NCBI GenBank assembly: GCA_946482545.1 | Contig: CAMLRX010000022.1 | Coordinates: 1-45,580 of the forward strand | From: an uncultured Flavihumibacter sp. | Lineage (GTDB): Bacteria; Bacteroidota; Bacteroidia; Chitinophagales; Chitinophagaceae | Direction: 5' to 3' | DNA length: 45,580 nt | Shown: positions 1 through 7,622 of the stretch, piece after piece | Numbering within the stretch: the stretch's first letter is position 1 | Layout: the number at the start of each line of letters is the position of its first letter | The notes under the pieces: model-generated | Seen by the model: only the letters and a program-made list of their open reading frames with translations | Told to the model about the DNA's origin: nothing | The model's database searches: none | Translations under genes and position numbers: made by a program

Positions 1-158
1 ATCGCCTCAAAAAAAATACCTGGCTTAATGTGGACCTTAACTACCAGAATGGCTTAGTGGATATGTCCGAAACACCTTCCTCTTTCAACGCCACACGCAA
101 TATCGGTGTAAATGTAGGCGTTACTTTCCCGCTTGGAACCGTGGTTCCCGATAAGTAA
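1..158 (+). CDS. C-terminal fragment of a probable outer-membrane protein
   Basis: The window opens inside a gene. Reading from base 3, the frame is open for 51 codons to TAA at 156-158. The fragment ends in alternating polar and hydrophobic residues (NIGVNVGVTFPLG, then VVPDK), which is how the last strand of an outer-membrane beta-barrel or a barrel-like surface protein often looks in Bacteroidota. No domain can be named from so short a piece. A good hairpin terminator follows at 182-223, so this is the end of a transcription unit. The membrane assignment is inference from strand-like composition only. Confidence 0.5.
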   Translation, partial: RLKKNTWLNVDLNYQNGLVDMSETPSSFNATRNIGVNVGVTFPLGTVVPDK

Positions 159-181
159 GCACCCATTATTTTCTATATATC

Positions 182-223
182 AAAGAATGGCGCATCAGCA
201 ATGACGCGTCATTTCTTTTTTTT
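182..223 (+). terminator. Rho-independent terminator after the first, partial gene
   Basis: Arms at 182-193 and 206-218 pair with one bulge and one G-U pair, and a run of eight T follows at 216-223. The inner palindrome AATGACGCGTCATT lies in the loop-side half. It sits 24 bases after the stop codon of the upstream gene. Confidence 0.6.
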
Positions 224-235
224 GCCCAACAATCA

Positions 236-395
236 ACAGCCGTTGCGCCGTAGCGAGAAAGAAAACATCAACAGCCCTTGCTCCCTTACGCCTGCAAGCA
301 TACGACATACAAAGCAGGAAGTTGCAATTCCCACATTACAAACAGCACTTCAATCGCTCTTTGCGTCCTTGCTCCTTTGCGTCTTTGCGTGAAAC
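236..395. repeat. GC-rich dispersed intergenic repeat (TTGCGTC/GCAACGAC type)
   Basis: Short, imperfect copies of a TTGCG(T/C)C(C/T)TTGC-like unit occur at about 239-265, 276-302 and 356-391. The same vocabulary recurs at 2785-3215. An open frame runs through it from 201 but reads as repeat, not protein. Such repeats are common between genes in Bacteroidota and have no agreed function. Confidence 0.6.
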
Positions 396-409
396 CTCCC
401 CCAAAGCCG

Positions 410-417
410 TACATTTA
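410..417 (+). promoter_or_regulatory. Probable -7 element of the hydroxyacid dehydrogenase gene
   Basis: TACATTTA differs from the Bacteroidota -7 consensus TAnnTTTG in the last base. It ends six bases before an ATG at 423 that opens a three-codon frame overlapping the gene start at 431. No TTG lies at the usual 17-20 base spacing; the nearest gives 22. Confidence 0.35.
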
Positions 418-430
418 CCAAAATGCTCCC

Positions 431-1363
431 ATGAAACTATTCGTTTATCCTGAACTTACCACTTCCGCCAAAGAATTGCTCTTACAACAATTGCCCGAAG
501 TGCATACTGTTTCCTTCGCGAAAGAACTTTCCTACGAAGAAGCCTTGGATGCCTTTCAGGATGCCGATGCTGTCTTAGGCAATCCGCCTGTGGAGTGGTT
601 TTCGCGTCCATTGCCTGCACTTCGTTTCTGGCAACTGAATTCAGCCGGATTCAATCAGTATGATGCACTGGAATTGGATGCGGTAGTTTGTAATATGGGA
701 GATTTCTATGCACGTCCCTGTGCCGAAACAATTGTGGGAGGCGTACTCGCTTTTTTAAGAGGCATACACGAACTTACCCGGTTACAGCAATCGAAAAGCT
801 GGAAATCAAAAATATTACGGCCGGATTTAAAACTGCTTGCTAATAGCCGTGTGCTTGTACTGGGAGCCGGTAATATTGGTTTATTGGTGAAAAAGCAGTT
901 GCTGGGGTTTGATGCCGAAGTACTGGTGGCTGCCAGAAGTAATCCCGCCGCTGATATTTTGGCTGAAAAAGCAGTCATGGAAATTCTTCCGGTAACAGAT
1001 ATAGTGATCAACACCTTACCTGGTTCAGCGGATAAATATGTGGATGAAAATTTTATCCGTGCCATGAAAGCCGGTGCCGTATATGCGAATGTGGGCCGTG
1101 GCAATACTACTGATGAAGCCGCTTTGCTGGATGCGCTCCGCGAAGGCAGACTCGCAGGGGCGGTGTTGGATGTTACGGAACAGGAACCGCTGCCGGAGGG
1201 TAGTCCTTTCTGGGAAATGAACAACGTGATCCTGACCCAGCACACTGGCGGAGGACAGGAGCGGGAGGAAGAAGGATTCGTGCGGTATTTCCTGAAGAAT
1301 TTTTCTTCTTTCGAAAGAGGGCAGGAGCCGGAAGACAGGGTTCAACTCCGGAAAGGATATTAG
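431..1363 (+). CDS. D-2-hydroxyacid dehydrogenase (NAD-dependent)
   Basis: A 310-residue cytosolic oxidoreductase of the D-2-hydroxyacid dehydrogenase family, which interconverts 2-oxo acids and D-2-hydroxy acids with NAD(P)H. The Rossmann motif GAGNIG is at 145-150. The catalytic set is visible: Arg223 in NVGRGNT, Glu252 in EQEP, and His271 in TQHTGG. Length is normal. An in-frame ATG exists at 278, but those extra 51 residues come from the GC-rich repeat, and homology-like sequence begins MKLFVYPEL, so 431 is preferred. The substrate cannot be told; glyoxylate/hydroxypyruvate reductase-like is possible. A three-codon frame at 423-434 overlaps the start codon. Confidence 0.88.
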   Translation: MKLFVYPELTTSAKELLLQQLPEVHTVSFAKELSYEEALDAFQDADAVLGNPPVEWFSRPLPALRFWQLNSAGFNQYDALELDAVVCNMGDFYARPCAETIVGGVLAFLRGIHELTRLQQSKSWKSKILRPDLKLLANSRVLVLGAGNIGLLVKKQLLGFDAEVLVAARSNPAADILAEKAVMEILPVTDIVINTLPGSADKYVDENFIRAMKAGAVYANVGRGNTTDEAALLDALREGRLAGAVLDVTEQEPLPEGSPFWEMNNVILTQHTGGGQEREEEGFVRYFLKNFSSFERGQEPEDRVQLRKGY

Positions 1364-1452
1364 GTTCCGGCTACGTTTGCGTAAATTTTCCAGGCTGAAC
1401 GCGAAACCGGTATTTTAATAATGGCTATCTTATAATCTAAATTGTTGCCATT

Positions 1453-2784
1453 ATGAACCGCAGACACTTTCTTCACCAAACCGGTGCAGCCGGTTTAAGT
1501 ACGCTTCTTGTTCCCGAAATCTTACAGGCCGCTCCAGGTACAAAAAAAAGGATCGCTATGGTGGGTACCGGTCACCGTGGTACCAGTATGTGGGGGGCTT
1601 CTGTTGTGGAAGAGTTCGGCGATATTGTTGAATTCGTGGGGCTATGCGATATTAATCCCGGAAGAGTGGAAACAGGCCGGAAAATGATTGGTGTGCAATG
1701 TGCCACTTTCACGGATTTCGAGAAGATGATGAAAGAAACGAAGCCCGAATTGCTCATCGTTACCAGCATGGATGGCGTGCACCACGAACACATTGTACGC
1801 GGACTGGAACTGGGCGCCGATATCATCACCGAAAAGCCGATGACCATCGATGAAAAGAAATGCCAGATGATCCTGGATGCTGAAAAGCGCACGGGCCGCA
1901 AGGTGCACGTTACATTCAACTACAGGTTCTCCCCGCATCGCCAGAAAATTTATGAACTGCTCCGCGAAGGCGCCATAGGAAAAATCACTTCCGTAGACTT
2001 TCACTGGTACCTTGATGTACGGCACGGTGCCGATTATTTCCGCCGCTGGCACAGGCTCCGCAAAAACGGAGGCTCTTTGCTGGTTCATAAATCCACACAC
2101 CATTTTGATTTACTGAACTGGTGGCTCCAATCCGAGCCGGAAGAAGTATATGCTCATGGCGAACTCGAACATTACGGCAAAAACAATGCTTTTCGTCATA
2201 CACATTGCAGACCCTGTCCACACAAATCCGAATGTAAATTTTACTGGGACATCAACAAAAGTGTGCGCCTGGTGAAACTATACGCCGACAATGAAAAATA
2301 CGACGGTTACCACCGTGACGGCTGTGTTTGGAGAGAAGACATCGATATTTTCGATAAGATGGCGGTGCAGATTAAATACGCCAACAAAGTGCAGGTAAGT
2401 TATTCCCTTACCACCTATTCTCCTTATGAGGGTTACCGCATCTCCTTTAACGGCACCAAAGGAAAACTTGATGCATGGATACAGGAAAGCCAGCCCTGGG
2501 AAGCCGAAAAGTTTGATGAAATACAGGTCACCAGCAATTTCGGGAAACGTGAAATCATCCGCGTTTCCAATACTGAAGCTGGCCACGGTGGAGGTGATGT
2601 GCGTTTGCGGAAACAACTTTTTAAACCTGATGGGAATGATCCTTTGAAGCAGATTGCCGGAAGCCGGGATGGGGCGATGTCTATTCTGGTGGGGATTGCC
2701 GCGCGGAATTCAATTGATACGGGAATGCCGGTGAAGATTGCGTCTCTAACGAGTTTGAAGCCGATGGCTTCGAGGGAGGTTTAG
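1453..2784 (+). CDS. Tat-exported Gfo/Idh/MocA family oxidoreductase
   Basis: A 443-residue dehydrogenase of the Gfo/Idh/MocA family, which usually oxidises or rearranges sugars and related polyols with tightly bound NAD(P). Residues 2-7 (NRRHFL) with a following hydrophobic stretch ending near QAAPG form a twin-arginine signal, so the protein is exported folded with its cofactor. The nucleotide-binding start is at 34-43 (IAMVGTGHRG), and the family EKP motif is at 127-129. A cysteine-containing stretch CRPCPHKSECKF lies near residue 255, unusual for the simplest members. The substrate is unknown. It stands alone, followed by repeats and a bidirectional hairpin. Confidence 0.87.
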   Translation: MNRRHFLHQTGAAGLSTLLVPEILQAAPGTKKRIAMVGTGHRGTSMWGASVVEEFGDIVEFVGLCDINPGRVETGRKMIGVQCATFTDFEKMMKETKPELLIVTSMDGVHHEHIVRGLELGADIITEKPMTIDEKKCQMILDAEKRTGRKVHVTFNYRFSPHRQKIYELLREGAIGKITSVDFHWYLDVRHGADYFRRWHRLRKNGGSLLVHKSTHHFDLLNWWLQSEPEEVYAHGELEHYGKNNAFRHTHCRPCPHKSECKFYWDINKSVRLVKLYADNEKYDGYHRDGCVWREDIDIFDKMAVQIKYANKVQVSYSLTTYSPYEGYRISFNGTKGKLDAWIQESQPWEAEKFDEIQVTSNFGKREIIRVSNTEAGHGGGDVRLRKQLFKPDGNDPLKQIAGSRDGAMSILVGIAARNSIDTGMPVKIASLTSLKPMASREV

Positions 2785-3227
2785 TTTTTTTCTCGCAACG
2801 GCGCAAGGAAGCAAGGGCGCAAAGCCTTGTTTGTGTTCCAATAGGTAGCAGGAACTATTGGCTGTTTGTTTTTTTTCTCGCAACGACGCTACGACGCAAC
2901 GCATTGATTAATTGCCGGCTTGCTAAGTGTTTAATTTGTGGTTGCATTGTTGCATCGCCCTTAAAATATAAAGGTGTGCCTTTTGATGAGGCACACCTTT
3001 ATATTTTATTATAAACAGGAAATTAAATCAACCGCAAACGTTGCGTCGTAGCGTCGTTGCGAGAACGTATTTTCTAAACATCGACAGCTAAACCATTTAT
3101 ATTACTTCACGAAACACCTCCTCAACAGAAGATTTCCTCCACTAACCAACGCCTTGCGTCCTTGCTCCTGCGAGGCACGAAGCAGTGCGTTGCGCAGTGC
3201 GCAGCACAAAGCAATTGCGTAAAAACC
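2785..3227. repeat. Intergenic repeat block with nested perfect inverted repeats
   Basis: No gene lies here. The phrase TTTTTTTCTCGCAACG occurs at about 2785-2800 and again at 2870-2885. Bases 2875-2901 and 3039-3065 are a perfect 27-base inverted pair built from the unit CGTTGCGTCGTAGCGTCG. Centred inside it is a second perfect inverted pair, 2963-2980 with 2990-3007. A further degenerate copy of the GC-rich repeat fills about 3148-3215. The block separates the convergent oxidoreductase and dnaJ genes. Confidence 0.75.
2963..3007. terminator. Bidirectional hairpin terminator between convergent genes
   Basis: A perfect 18-base-pair stem (arms 2963-2980 and 2990-3007) has a nine-base loop. 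Each stem starts with an A-rich arm and ends with a T-rich arm (TTTATATTTT), so the transcript from either strand ends in a U-rich arm. It lies between the oxidoreductase (plus) and dnaJ (minus). Confidence 0.65.
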
Positions 3228-4388
3228 CTAAGAAAACATCTCCTTCACTTTATCAAAGAAAGTCTTCTCCGATTTATCCGGCTTAGGCTGAAAATTCGGT
3301 GATGCACTCATCTTCTCAATAGCCGCTTTTTCTTCCGCCGAAACATTTTGTGGCGTCCATACATTCACGTGAATGAGCTGGTCGCCTTTTTCATAGGAGT
3401 TCACTGCGGGAAAACCTTTTCCTTTGAGCCGGAATATCTTTCCACTCTGCGTACCTGCGGGTATTTTGATTTTTGCCCTGCCATCGATGGTAGGTACTTC
3501 CACCTGCGTGCCGAAAACGGCTTCGGGGAAGGATATATATAGTTCACAGGCCACGTTGAGCCCATCGCGTTGCAGGTCTTTATGTGTTTCCTCTTCAATG
3601 AGGATGATGAGGTCGCCGGGGGCACCGCCTCTTTCGCCTGCGTTGCCTTTGCCGCTCATGCTCAGTTGCATACCTTCCTGCACGCCGGCGGGGATGTCGA
3701 TGCTAACGGTTTCTTCTCCGTAAACCCTTCCTTCCCCTTTACAGTTGCCGCATTTGGCCGTTATGCTGGTGCCTTCTCCGTTACAGGTAGGACAGGTAGT
3801 TACGGTTTGCATCTGGCCCAGGAAAGTGCTGGTTACCTTTCGCACCTGGCCGCTACCGCCGCAGGTATTGCAGGTCTGCACGCTGCTTTTGTCCTTAGCG
3901 CCGCTGCCGCCACAGGTGGTACAGAAAACATACTTTTTAACTTTGATATTCTTGGTAACCCCTTTTGCGATCTCTTCGTAAGTGAGTTTGAGTTTGATCC
4001 GGAGATTACTGCCACGGGTGCCGGTACCACGACTTCTTCTCCCACCGCCGCCTCCACCAAAGAAACTGCCGAACATGTCTTCGCCGAAGATGTCGCCGAA
4101 CTGGCTGAAGATATCGTCCATGTTCATGCCATGTCCACCGCCGAAGCCACCGCGTCCGTTTCCGCTCATGCCGGCATGGCCGAAGCGGTCGTATTGCGCT
4201 TTTTTATCGTTGTCGCTCAATACTTCATAGGCTTCTGCGGCCTCTTTGAATTTTTCTTCGGCTTCTTTATCACCGGGGTTACGGTCGGGATGGTATTGCA
4301 TGGCTACCTTGCGATAAGCCTTTTTAATCTCATCCGCGGAGGCGCCTTTGGATACACCGAGTACTTCGTAGTAATCTCTCTTTGCCAT
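3228..4388 (-). CDS. dnaJ: Chaperone protein DnaJ
   Basis: A 386-residue Hsp40 co-chaperone that delivers unfolded clients to DnaK and stimulates its ATPase through the J domain. The J domain covers residues 1-70 with HPD at 33-35. A Gly/Phe-rich linker with long glycine runs follows to about 130. Next comes the zinc-binding region with four CxxCxGxG-type motifs (about 155-220) and then the C-terminal client-binding beta domains. This full type I architecture and normal length leave little doubt. It follows grpE by 19 bases on the same strand, so they form one operon. Confidence 0.98.
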   Translation of the reverse strand: MAKRDYYEVLGVSKGASADEIKKAYRKVAMQYHPDRNPGDKEAEEKFKEAAEAYEVLSDNDKKAQYDRFGHAGMSGNGRGGFGGGHGMNMDDIFSQFGDIFGEDMFGSFFGGGGGGRRSRGTGTRGSNLRIKLKLTYEEIAKGVTKNIKVKKYVFCTTCGGSGAKDKSSVQTCNTCGGSGQVRKVTSTFLGQMQTVTTCPTCNGEGTSITAKCGNCKGEGRVYGEETVSIDIPAGVQEGMQLSMSGKGNAGERGGAPGDLIILIEEETHKDLQRDGLNVACELYISFPEAVFGTQVEVPTIDGRAKIKIPAGTQSGKIFRLKGKGFPAVNSYEKGDQLIHVNVWTPQNVSAEEKAAIEKMSASPNFQPKPDKSEKTFFDKVKEMFS

Positions 4389-4407
4389 ACAGTTTTTTCA
4401 GCTTTAA

Positions 4408-4965
4408 TTATTTTCCAACCACCACTTTGGCAAAGCGGATGATCTTATCGTTCAGGTAATAACCTTTTTCCACTTCATCTATCACTTTTCCCTGCATGTC
4501 CGGGGTGGGGGCGGGTATTTCGGTAATGGCCTCATGCTTGTCGGCATCGAAGTCGGTACCTTTTGTTTCCATGGGTTTCAGTCCTTTGGCGGTCAGTTTG
4601 TTCCTTAATTTGGTAAAAATAAGGCCGATGCCCTGTTTAACGGATTCCGCGTCCTGCTGGTTGGCGAACTGCTGTTGGGCACGGTCGCAATCATCCAGCA
4701 CTTCCAGCATTTCTGTAATCACTTCTTTTCCGGCGGTTTGCATCAGTTCAAACCTTTCCTTGGCGGTTCTTCTCCTGAAATTATCGAATTCCGCTGCCTG
4801 GCGCAGGTATTTGTCCTTCAATTCTTCTACTTCAGCTTTCAGCTTTTCCAGTTCACTGCCTTCAGCAACGGGTTCGGTCAGGTGGGCTGTTCCGCTTACA
4901 TCGGCATCCGCGTTAATGTCCATTTCAGTCTCAGGAACGTGGTTCTCTTGTTGTTTTTCTTCCAT
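4408..4965 (-). CDS. grpE: Nucleotide exchange factor GrpE
   Basis: A 185-residue protein that releases ADP from DnaK and so resets the chaperone cycle. The first 40 residues are acidic and disordered-looking. A long coiled coil follows (from about 37, LEKLKAEVEELKDKYLR). The family signature region is DNFRRRTAKE near 62, and the C-terminal beta domain ends in a typical GYYLNDKIIRFAKVVV. It is the first gene of a grpE-dnaJ operon; dnaK is not in this window. A TTG-N19-TACCTTTG promoter lies upstream at 5019-5048, giving a leader of about 50 bases. Confidence 0.97.
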   Translation of the reverse strand: MEEKQQENHVPETEMDINADADVSGTAHLTEPVAEGSELEKLKAEVEELKDKYLRQAAEFDNFRRRTAKERFELMQTAGKEVITEMLEVLDDCDRAQQQFANQQDAESVKQGIGLIFTKLRNKLTAKGLKPMETKGTDFDADKHEAITEIPAPTPDMQGKVIDEVEKGYYLNDKIIRFAKVVVGK

Positions 4966-5018
4966 ATTTCTTCCAGATTATAGCAGGTGTTCGTTCAGGT
5001 CTGGCCTGAAAATTCTTG

Positions 5019-5048
5019 CAAAGGTACAACTGTCAAAAGTTTTGCCAA
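5019..5048 (-). promoter_or_regulatory. Promoter of the grpE-dnaJ operon
   Basis: Read on the minus strand, TTG (5048-5046), 19 bases, then TACCTTTG (5026-5019) match the Bacteroidota -33/-7 consensus. The G is 54 bases before the grpE ATG. It faces away from rlmI. Confidence 0.7.
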
Positions 5049-5082
5049 TGGGAGAAGGAAAGACAAATTGGCGGGGTATCTG

Positions 5083-5090
5083 TATCTTCG
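5083..5090 (+). promoter_or_regulatory. -7-like element directly before rlmI
   Basis: TATCTTCG resembles TAnnTTTG with one change. It ends five bases before the ATG at 5095, which would place the transcript start at or near the start codon. No correctly spaced TTG was found. Confidence 0.45.
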
Positions 5091-5094
5091 CGGC

Positions 5095-6267
5095 ATGACA
5101 AAACTGTTTCTCAAAAGAAAGATCACTACCCGCATCGCCAACGGGCATCCCTGGATATTCGCCAATGAAGTAAATGAAGTGGACGGAGATATTGAACCCG
5201 GTGCAACGGTTGAAGTATATTTTCACGATAAAAAATTTGTAGGAAGAGGGTATGCCAACCCGCAAAGCCAGATTGTGGCAAGACTTTTAACCCGTGATCC
5301 CAAAGAAGAGATCAATGAGGCATTTTTTTATAACCGCCTGCTCGATTGCTGGAATTACAAGAAAAAACTGGGTTATGAGGAGAATTGTCGCCTGGTATTT
5401 GGCGAAGCGGATTTTCTACCCGCGCTTATTGTTGATAAATTCAACGATTATTTCGTGATCCAGACTCTTTCACTGGGTATGGACCTTTGGAAACCAGCCA
5501 TCGTCTCCGCACTGAACCGGATTTTTTCCCCCAAGGGTATTTTTGAAAGAAACGACGTGCCGGTGCGCGAATTGGAAGGCATGCCGCAACAGAAGGGTTT
5601 TCTTTCCCCCGAATTCGATACGAATATTGTGATCAATGAAAACGGACTCAAATTTCATGTCGATATTCTCAACGGGCAGAAAACCGGTTATTTCCTCGAT
5701 CAGCAGGACAATCGCCGGGCCATCCGAAATATTGTCAGGGACGCAGATGTGCTGGAAGCGTTCTGCTATACCGGAACCTTTTCCCTCCATGCTGCCCATT
5801 ATGGTGCAAAATCTGTTCTGGGACTCGATATTTCTGAAAACGCAGTGGCACAGGCCAGAAAGAATGCGGAACTGAATAACCTGCAGGATGTCTGTAAGTT
5901 TGATGCCGTAAACGCCTTCGATATACTGAAACTGTGGGCAAAAGAAGGCCGCCAGTACGATGTGGTGATGCTCGATCCGCCCGCGTTCACCAAAAGCCGG
6001 GAAAATATTCAAAAAGCCATCACTGGTTACAAGGAAATCAACCTCAGGGGCATGAAGCTGGTGAAACCCGGAGGTTTCCTGGTTACTGCTTCCTGTACCA
6101 ACCTGGTACAGCCCGACCTCTTCCTCCAAACCATCGAAATGGCCGCAAAAGATGCCCGGAAGAAATTAAGGCAGGTAACTTTCCAGGCGCAAGCCTCCGA
6201 TCACCCAATCATCTGGGGTATGGAGAATACGAATTACCTGAAGTTTTTGATTGTGGAGGTGCGGTAG
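5095..6267 (+). CDS. rlmI: Class I SAM-dependent rRNA (cytosine-C5) methyltransferase, RlmI-like
   Basis: A 390-residue methyltransferase of the RlmI/RlmK family, expected to make 5-methylcytosine in 23S rRNA (C1962 in E. coli). A PUA RNA-binding domain covers about 1-75. A linker domain follows, then the Rossmann methylase with EAFCYTGTFS (221-230), LGLDIS (242-247) and DPPAFTKS (294-301). A catalytic-type cysteine is at 334 in TASCTN. An in-frame ATG at 4987 would add 36 residues overlapping the grpE promoter, so the ATG at 5095, where the PUA domain begins, is chosen. It is divergent from grpE. Confidence 0.9.
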   Translation: MTKLFLKRKITTRIANGHPWIFANEVNEVDGDIEPGATVEVYFHDKKFVGRGYANPQSQIVARLLTRDPKEEINEAFFYNRLLDCWNYKKKLGYEENCRLVFGEADFLPALIVDKFNDYFVIQTLSLGMDLWKPAIVSALNRIFSPKGIFERNDVPVRELEGMPQQKGFLSPEFDTNIVINENGLKFHVDILNGQKTGYFLDQQDNRRAIRNIVRDADVLEAFCYTGTFSLHAAHYGAKSVLGLDISENAVAQARKNAELNNLQDVCKFDAVNAFDILKLWAKEGRQYDVVMLDPPAFTKSRENIQKAITGYKEINLRGMKLVKPGGFLVTASCTNLVQPDLFLQTIEMAAKDARKKLRQVTFQAQASDHPIIWGMENTNYLKFLIVEVR

Positions 6268-6351
6268 GAATTTTCAATTCTAAATTCTGGACGTTGGATT
6301 TTGAATATAGAATGATGCCGGGCATATTATTCAGTATTCAAAATTCAACAT
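6268..6351. repeat. AT-rich dispersed repeat (TTGAATTTTGAAT type) forming a hairpin
   Basis: The space between two convergent genes is a copy of an AT-rich palindromic repeat built from ATTCAAAATTCAA and its complement. Arms 6293-6307 and 6335-6349 pair over 15 bases with one G-U pair. Related copies lie at about 30113-30178, 30296-30320, 30393-30450 and 32062-32131. Confidence 0.7.
6293..6349. terminator. Repeat-derived bidirectional hairpin between rlmI and the T9SS mini-protein
   Basis: A fifteen-pair AT-rich stem lies between two stop codons that face each other. There is no separate U-tract, but the arms are themselves T-rich, so termination is plausible rather than proven. Confidence 0.4.
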
Positions 6352-6699
6352 TTATTTCGCCACCTGGAACTTACCGCTTTCCAAGACCCTGCCATTTTTA
6401 TCCTTCAGTTGAAAGATGTAAATACCTCTGAAGAAATTGTTGAGGTTCACGTTGTTGCGCGGCGTAACCTTGCTGATCTCATGCACTTTCTTACCCATCA
6501 TATTGTAAATCTGGAAAGTGTAGGAGTTATCGTATCCTTTGGTGAAATCAAAATTAATATCTGAAGTGGCCGGGTTAGGGTAGAAGCGCACCATTTTAGA
6601 CGGTGCCTCATCGTGTCCGGTGCCTGATTTTTTCTCCTGGGAAAAACTCTGCGTAGTGAAAACCAGTAAAAGCGATAATATAAAGTAGAATTTCTTCAA
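6352..6699 (-). CDS. Minimal secreted protein: signal peptide plus T9SS type A sorting domain
   Basis: A 115-residue protein with a signal peptide (about 1-20, cleavage SFS before Gln21) followed, after only about 16 residues, by a complete type A T9SS C-terminal domain. The domain shows FYPNPATSDINFDF near 38, the YNMMGKKV block near 65, and FRGIYIFQLKD near 90. The sorting domain is normally removed from its cargo, and here almost no cargo remains. The start is TTG at 6699; no in-frame ATG lies upstream near it, and the signal peptide begins MKKFYF. TAAATTTG at 6738-6745 may be its -7 element. It could be the remnant of a larger surface protein, or a deliberate short surface or anchor peptide. 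Confidence 0.8.
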   Translation of the reverse strand: MKKFYFILSLLLVFTTQSFSQEKKSGTGHDEAPSKMVRFYPNPATSDINFDFTKGYDNSYTFQIYNMMGKKVHEISKVTPRNNVNLNNFFRGIYIFQLKDKNGRVLESGKFQVAK

Positions 6700-7015
6700 A
6701 TATGGTTCGGATGTGTTGCCAAAATAATACGTTCTTTCAAATTTACAAACAGAAAGCCTTAAAAAAAAGCGAAAATACCGGGAGGATACAATAATATGCT
6801 TACGGCTTGATACCGGAACTGGGTATTTCTTGTTCCTTGCCTGGATATGATCTGCTCAAGGCTGATATGATCGGGCCAAAGGCTGGTATAATCATATTGG
6901 TCAGCTATCCCTGCGGATCACTTCAAGCATTCCGCAGGGATAGCCAACAGCGCATTTTCCCTCTGGTTAAAAATCAGAACAATGCGCTATAAAAGAGAAA
7001 ACCTCCAATGCGCTA
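6700..7015. other. Intergenic region with 21-base degenerate repeats and inverted repeats
   Basis: No gene is supported. Three 21-base units related by ATATGATC and AAGGCT run in tandem at 6843-6863, 6864-6884 and about 6885-6906. A perfect 14-base inverted repeat (6904-6917 with 6931-6944) follows. AGCGCATT at about 6949 and AATGCGCT at about 6983 then form an outer, longer-range pair. The minus-strand -7 element TAAATTTG at 6738-6745 belongs to the mini-protein. The peroxiredoxin ends at 7016, so the inverted repeats may terminate its transcript. Confidence 0.5.
6738..6745 (-). promoter_or_regulatory. -7 element upstream of the T9SS mini-protein
   Basis: On the minus strand the bases read TAAATTTG, an exact TAnnTTTG, 39 bases before the TTG start. 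No TTG at 17-20 spacing was found. Confidence 0.4.
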
Positions 7016-7489
7016 CTAGTTCAGTTTAGCCAGTGTTTCCTGGATAGCGTTGAAGTCGGGAAGGTCTCCTGGCGTTGGACAAACCTCGGCATACCTGATC
7101 ACCCCTTCTTTATCGATCACGAAAGCAGCTCTCTTGCTCACACCTGCCATTTCAAATGCCGGGAAAGTTTCATACAATGCATCGAATGCTTTGGATGCTT
7201 CTTTGTTGAAATCGCTGAGCAAAGGGAAGTTGAGTTGCTGTTCTTCTTTAAACTTACCCAATGTGAACACGGAATCTACCGATATGCCCAATACTTTCGC
7301 GTCAGCGGAATTATACGTGGAGATACTGTCACGGATACTGCAGAGTTCGGCGGTGCAAACACTTGTAAATGCCAGGGGGAAGAAAACGATCACCACATTG
7401 TTTCCTTTCAGGTCGGCAAGGTTTACTTTGTTTTTCTCTGTATCGTACAAACTGATCGCCGGTGCCTGTTGTCCTGTCTGAATTGCCAT
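7016..7489 (-). CDS. Peroxiredoxin (AhpC/TSA superfamily, BCP/AhpE-like)
   Basis: A 157-residue cytosolic thiol peroxidase that reduces peroxides. The peroxidatic cysteine is Cys45 in the motif PLAFTSVC, and a second cysteine at +5 (Cys50) could act as resolving cysteine, as in many BCP-type enzymes. The thioredoxin fold is clear, with VIVFFPLAF, GISVDS and FVIDKEGVIRY in order. There is no signal peptide. It is a single gene with its own promoter (TTG-N18-TACCTTTG at 7548-7576). Which subfamily it belongs to (BCP/PrxQ or AhpE) cannot be settled by eye. Confidence 0.92.
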   Translation of the reverse strand: MAIQTGQQAPAISLYDTEKNKVNLADLKGNNVVIVFFPLAFTSVCTAELCSIRDSISTYNSADAKVLGISVDSVFTLGKFKEEQQLNFPLLSDFNKEASKAFDALYETFPAFEMAGVSKRAAFVIDKEGVIRYAEVCPTPGDLPDFNAIQETLAKLN

Positions 7490-7547
7490 ATTTGATTATT
7501 TTTTAGAATAAAATGATCCGATGCCAGATAGCAGCGGTCTATTCCAA

Positions 7548-7576
7548 CAAAGGTAAAGCATGTTTGTTGAGGACAA
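7548..7576 (-). promoter_or_regulatory. Promoter of the peroxiredoxin gene
   Basis: On the minus strand, TTG (7576-7574), 18 bases, then TACCTTTG (7555-7548) match the Bacteroidota consensus. The leader is about 55 bases. It lies just after the end of the PorP/SprF gene. Confidence 0.7.
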
Positions 7577-7622
7577 TTCGGTGAAATCACCATTTTAGTA
7601 CCGGTATTTTGACGGATACAAG

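Noticed and set aside
201..430. Open frames through the region before the hydroxyacid dehydrogenase, and a 51-residue N-terminal extension of that enzyme
   Set aside because: The frames consist of the GC-rich dispersed repeat; the family N-terminus begins at 431.
3570..4442. 290-codon plus-strand frame opposite dnaJ
   Set aside because: It is the mirror of the Gly/Phe-rich and zinc-finger coding region; dnaJ is complete on the other strand.
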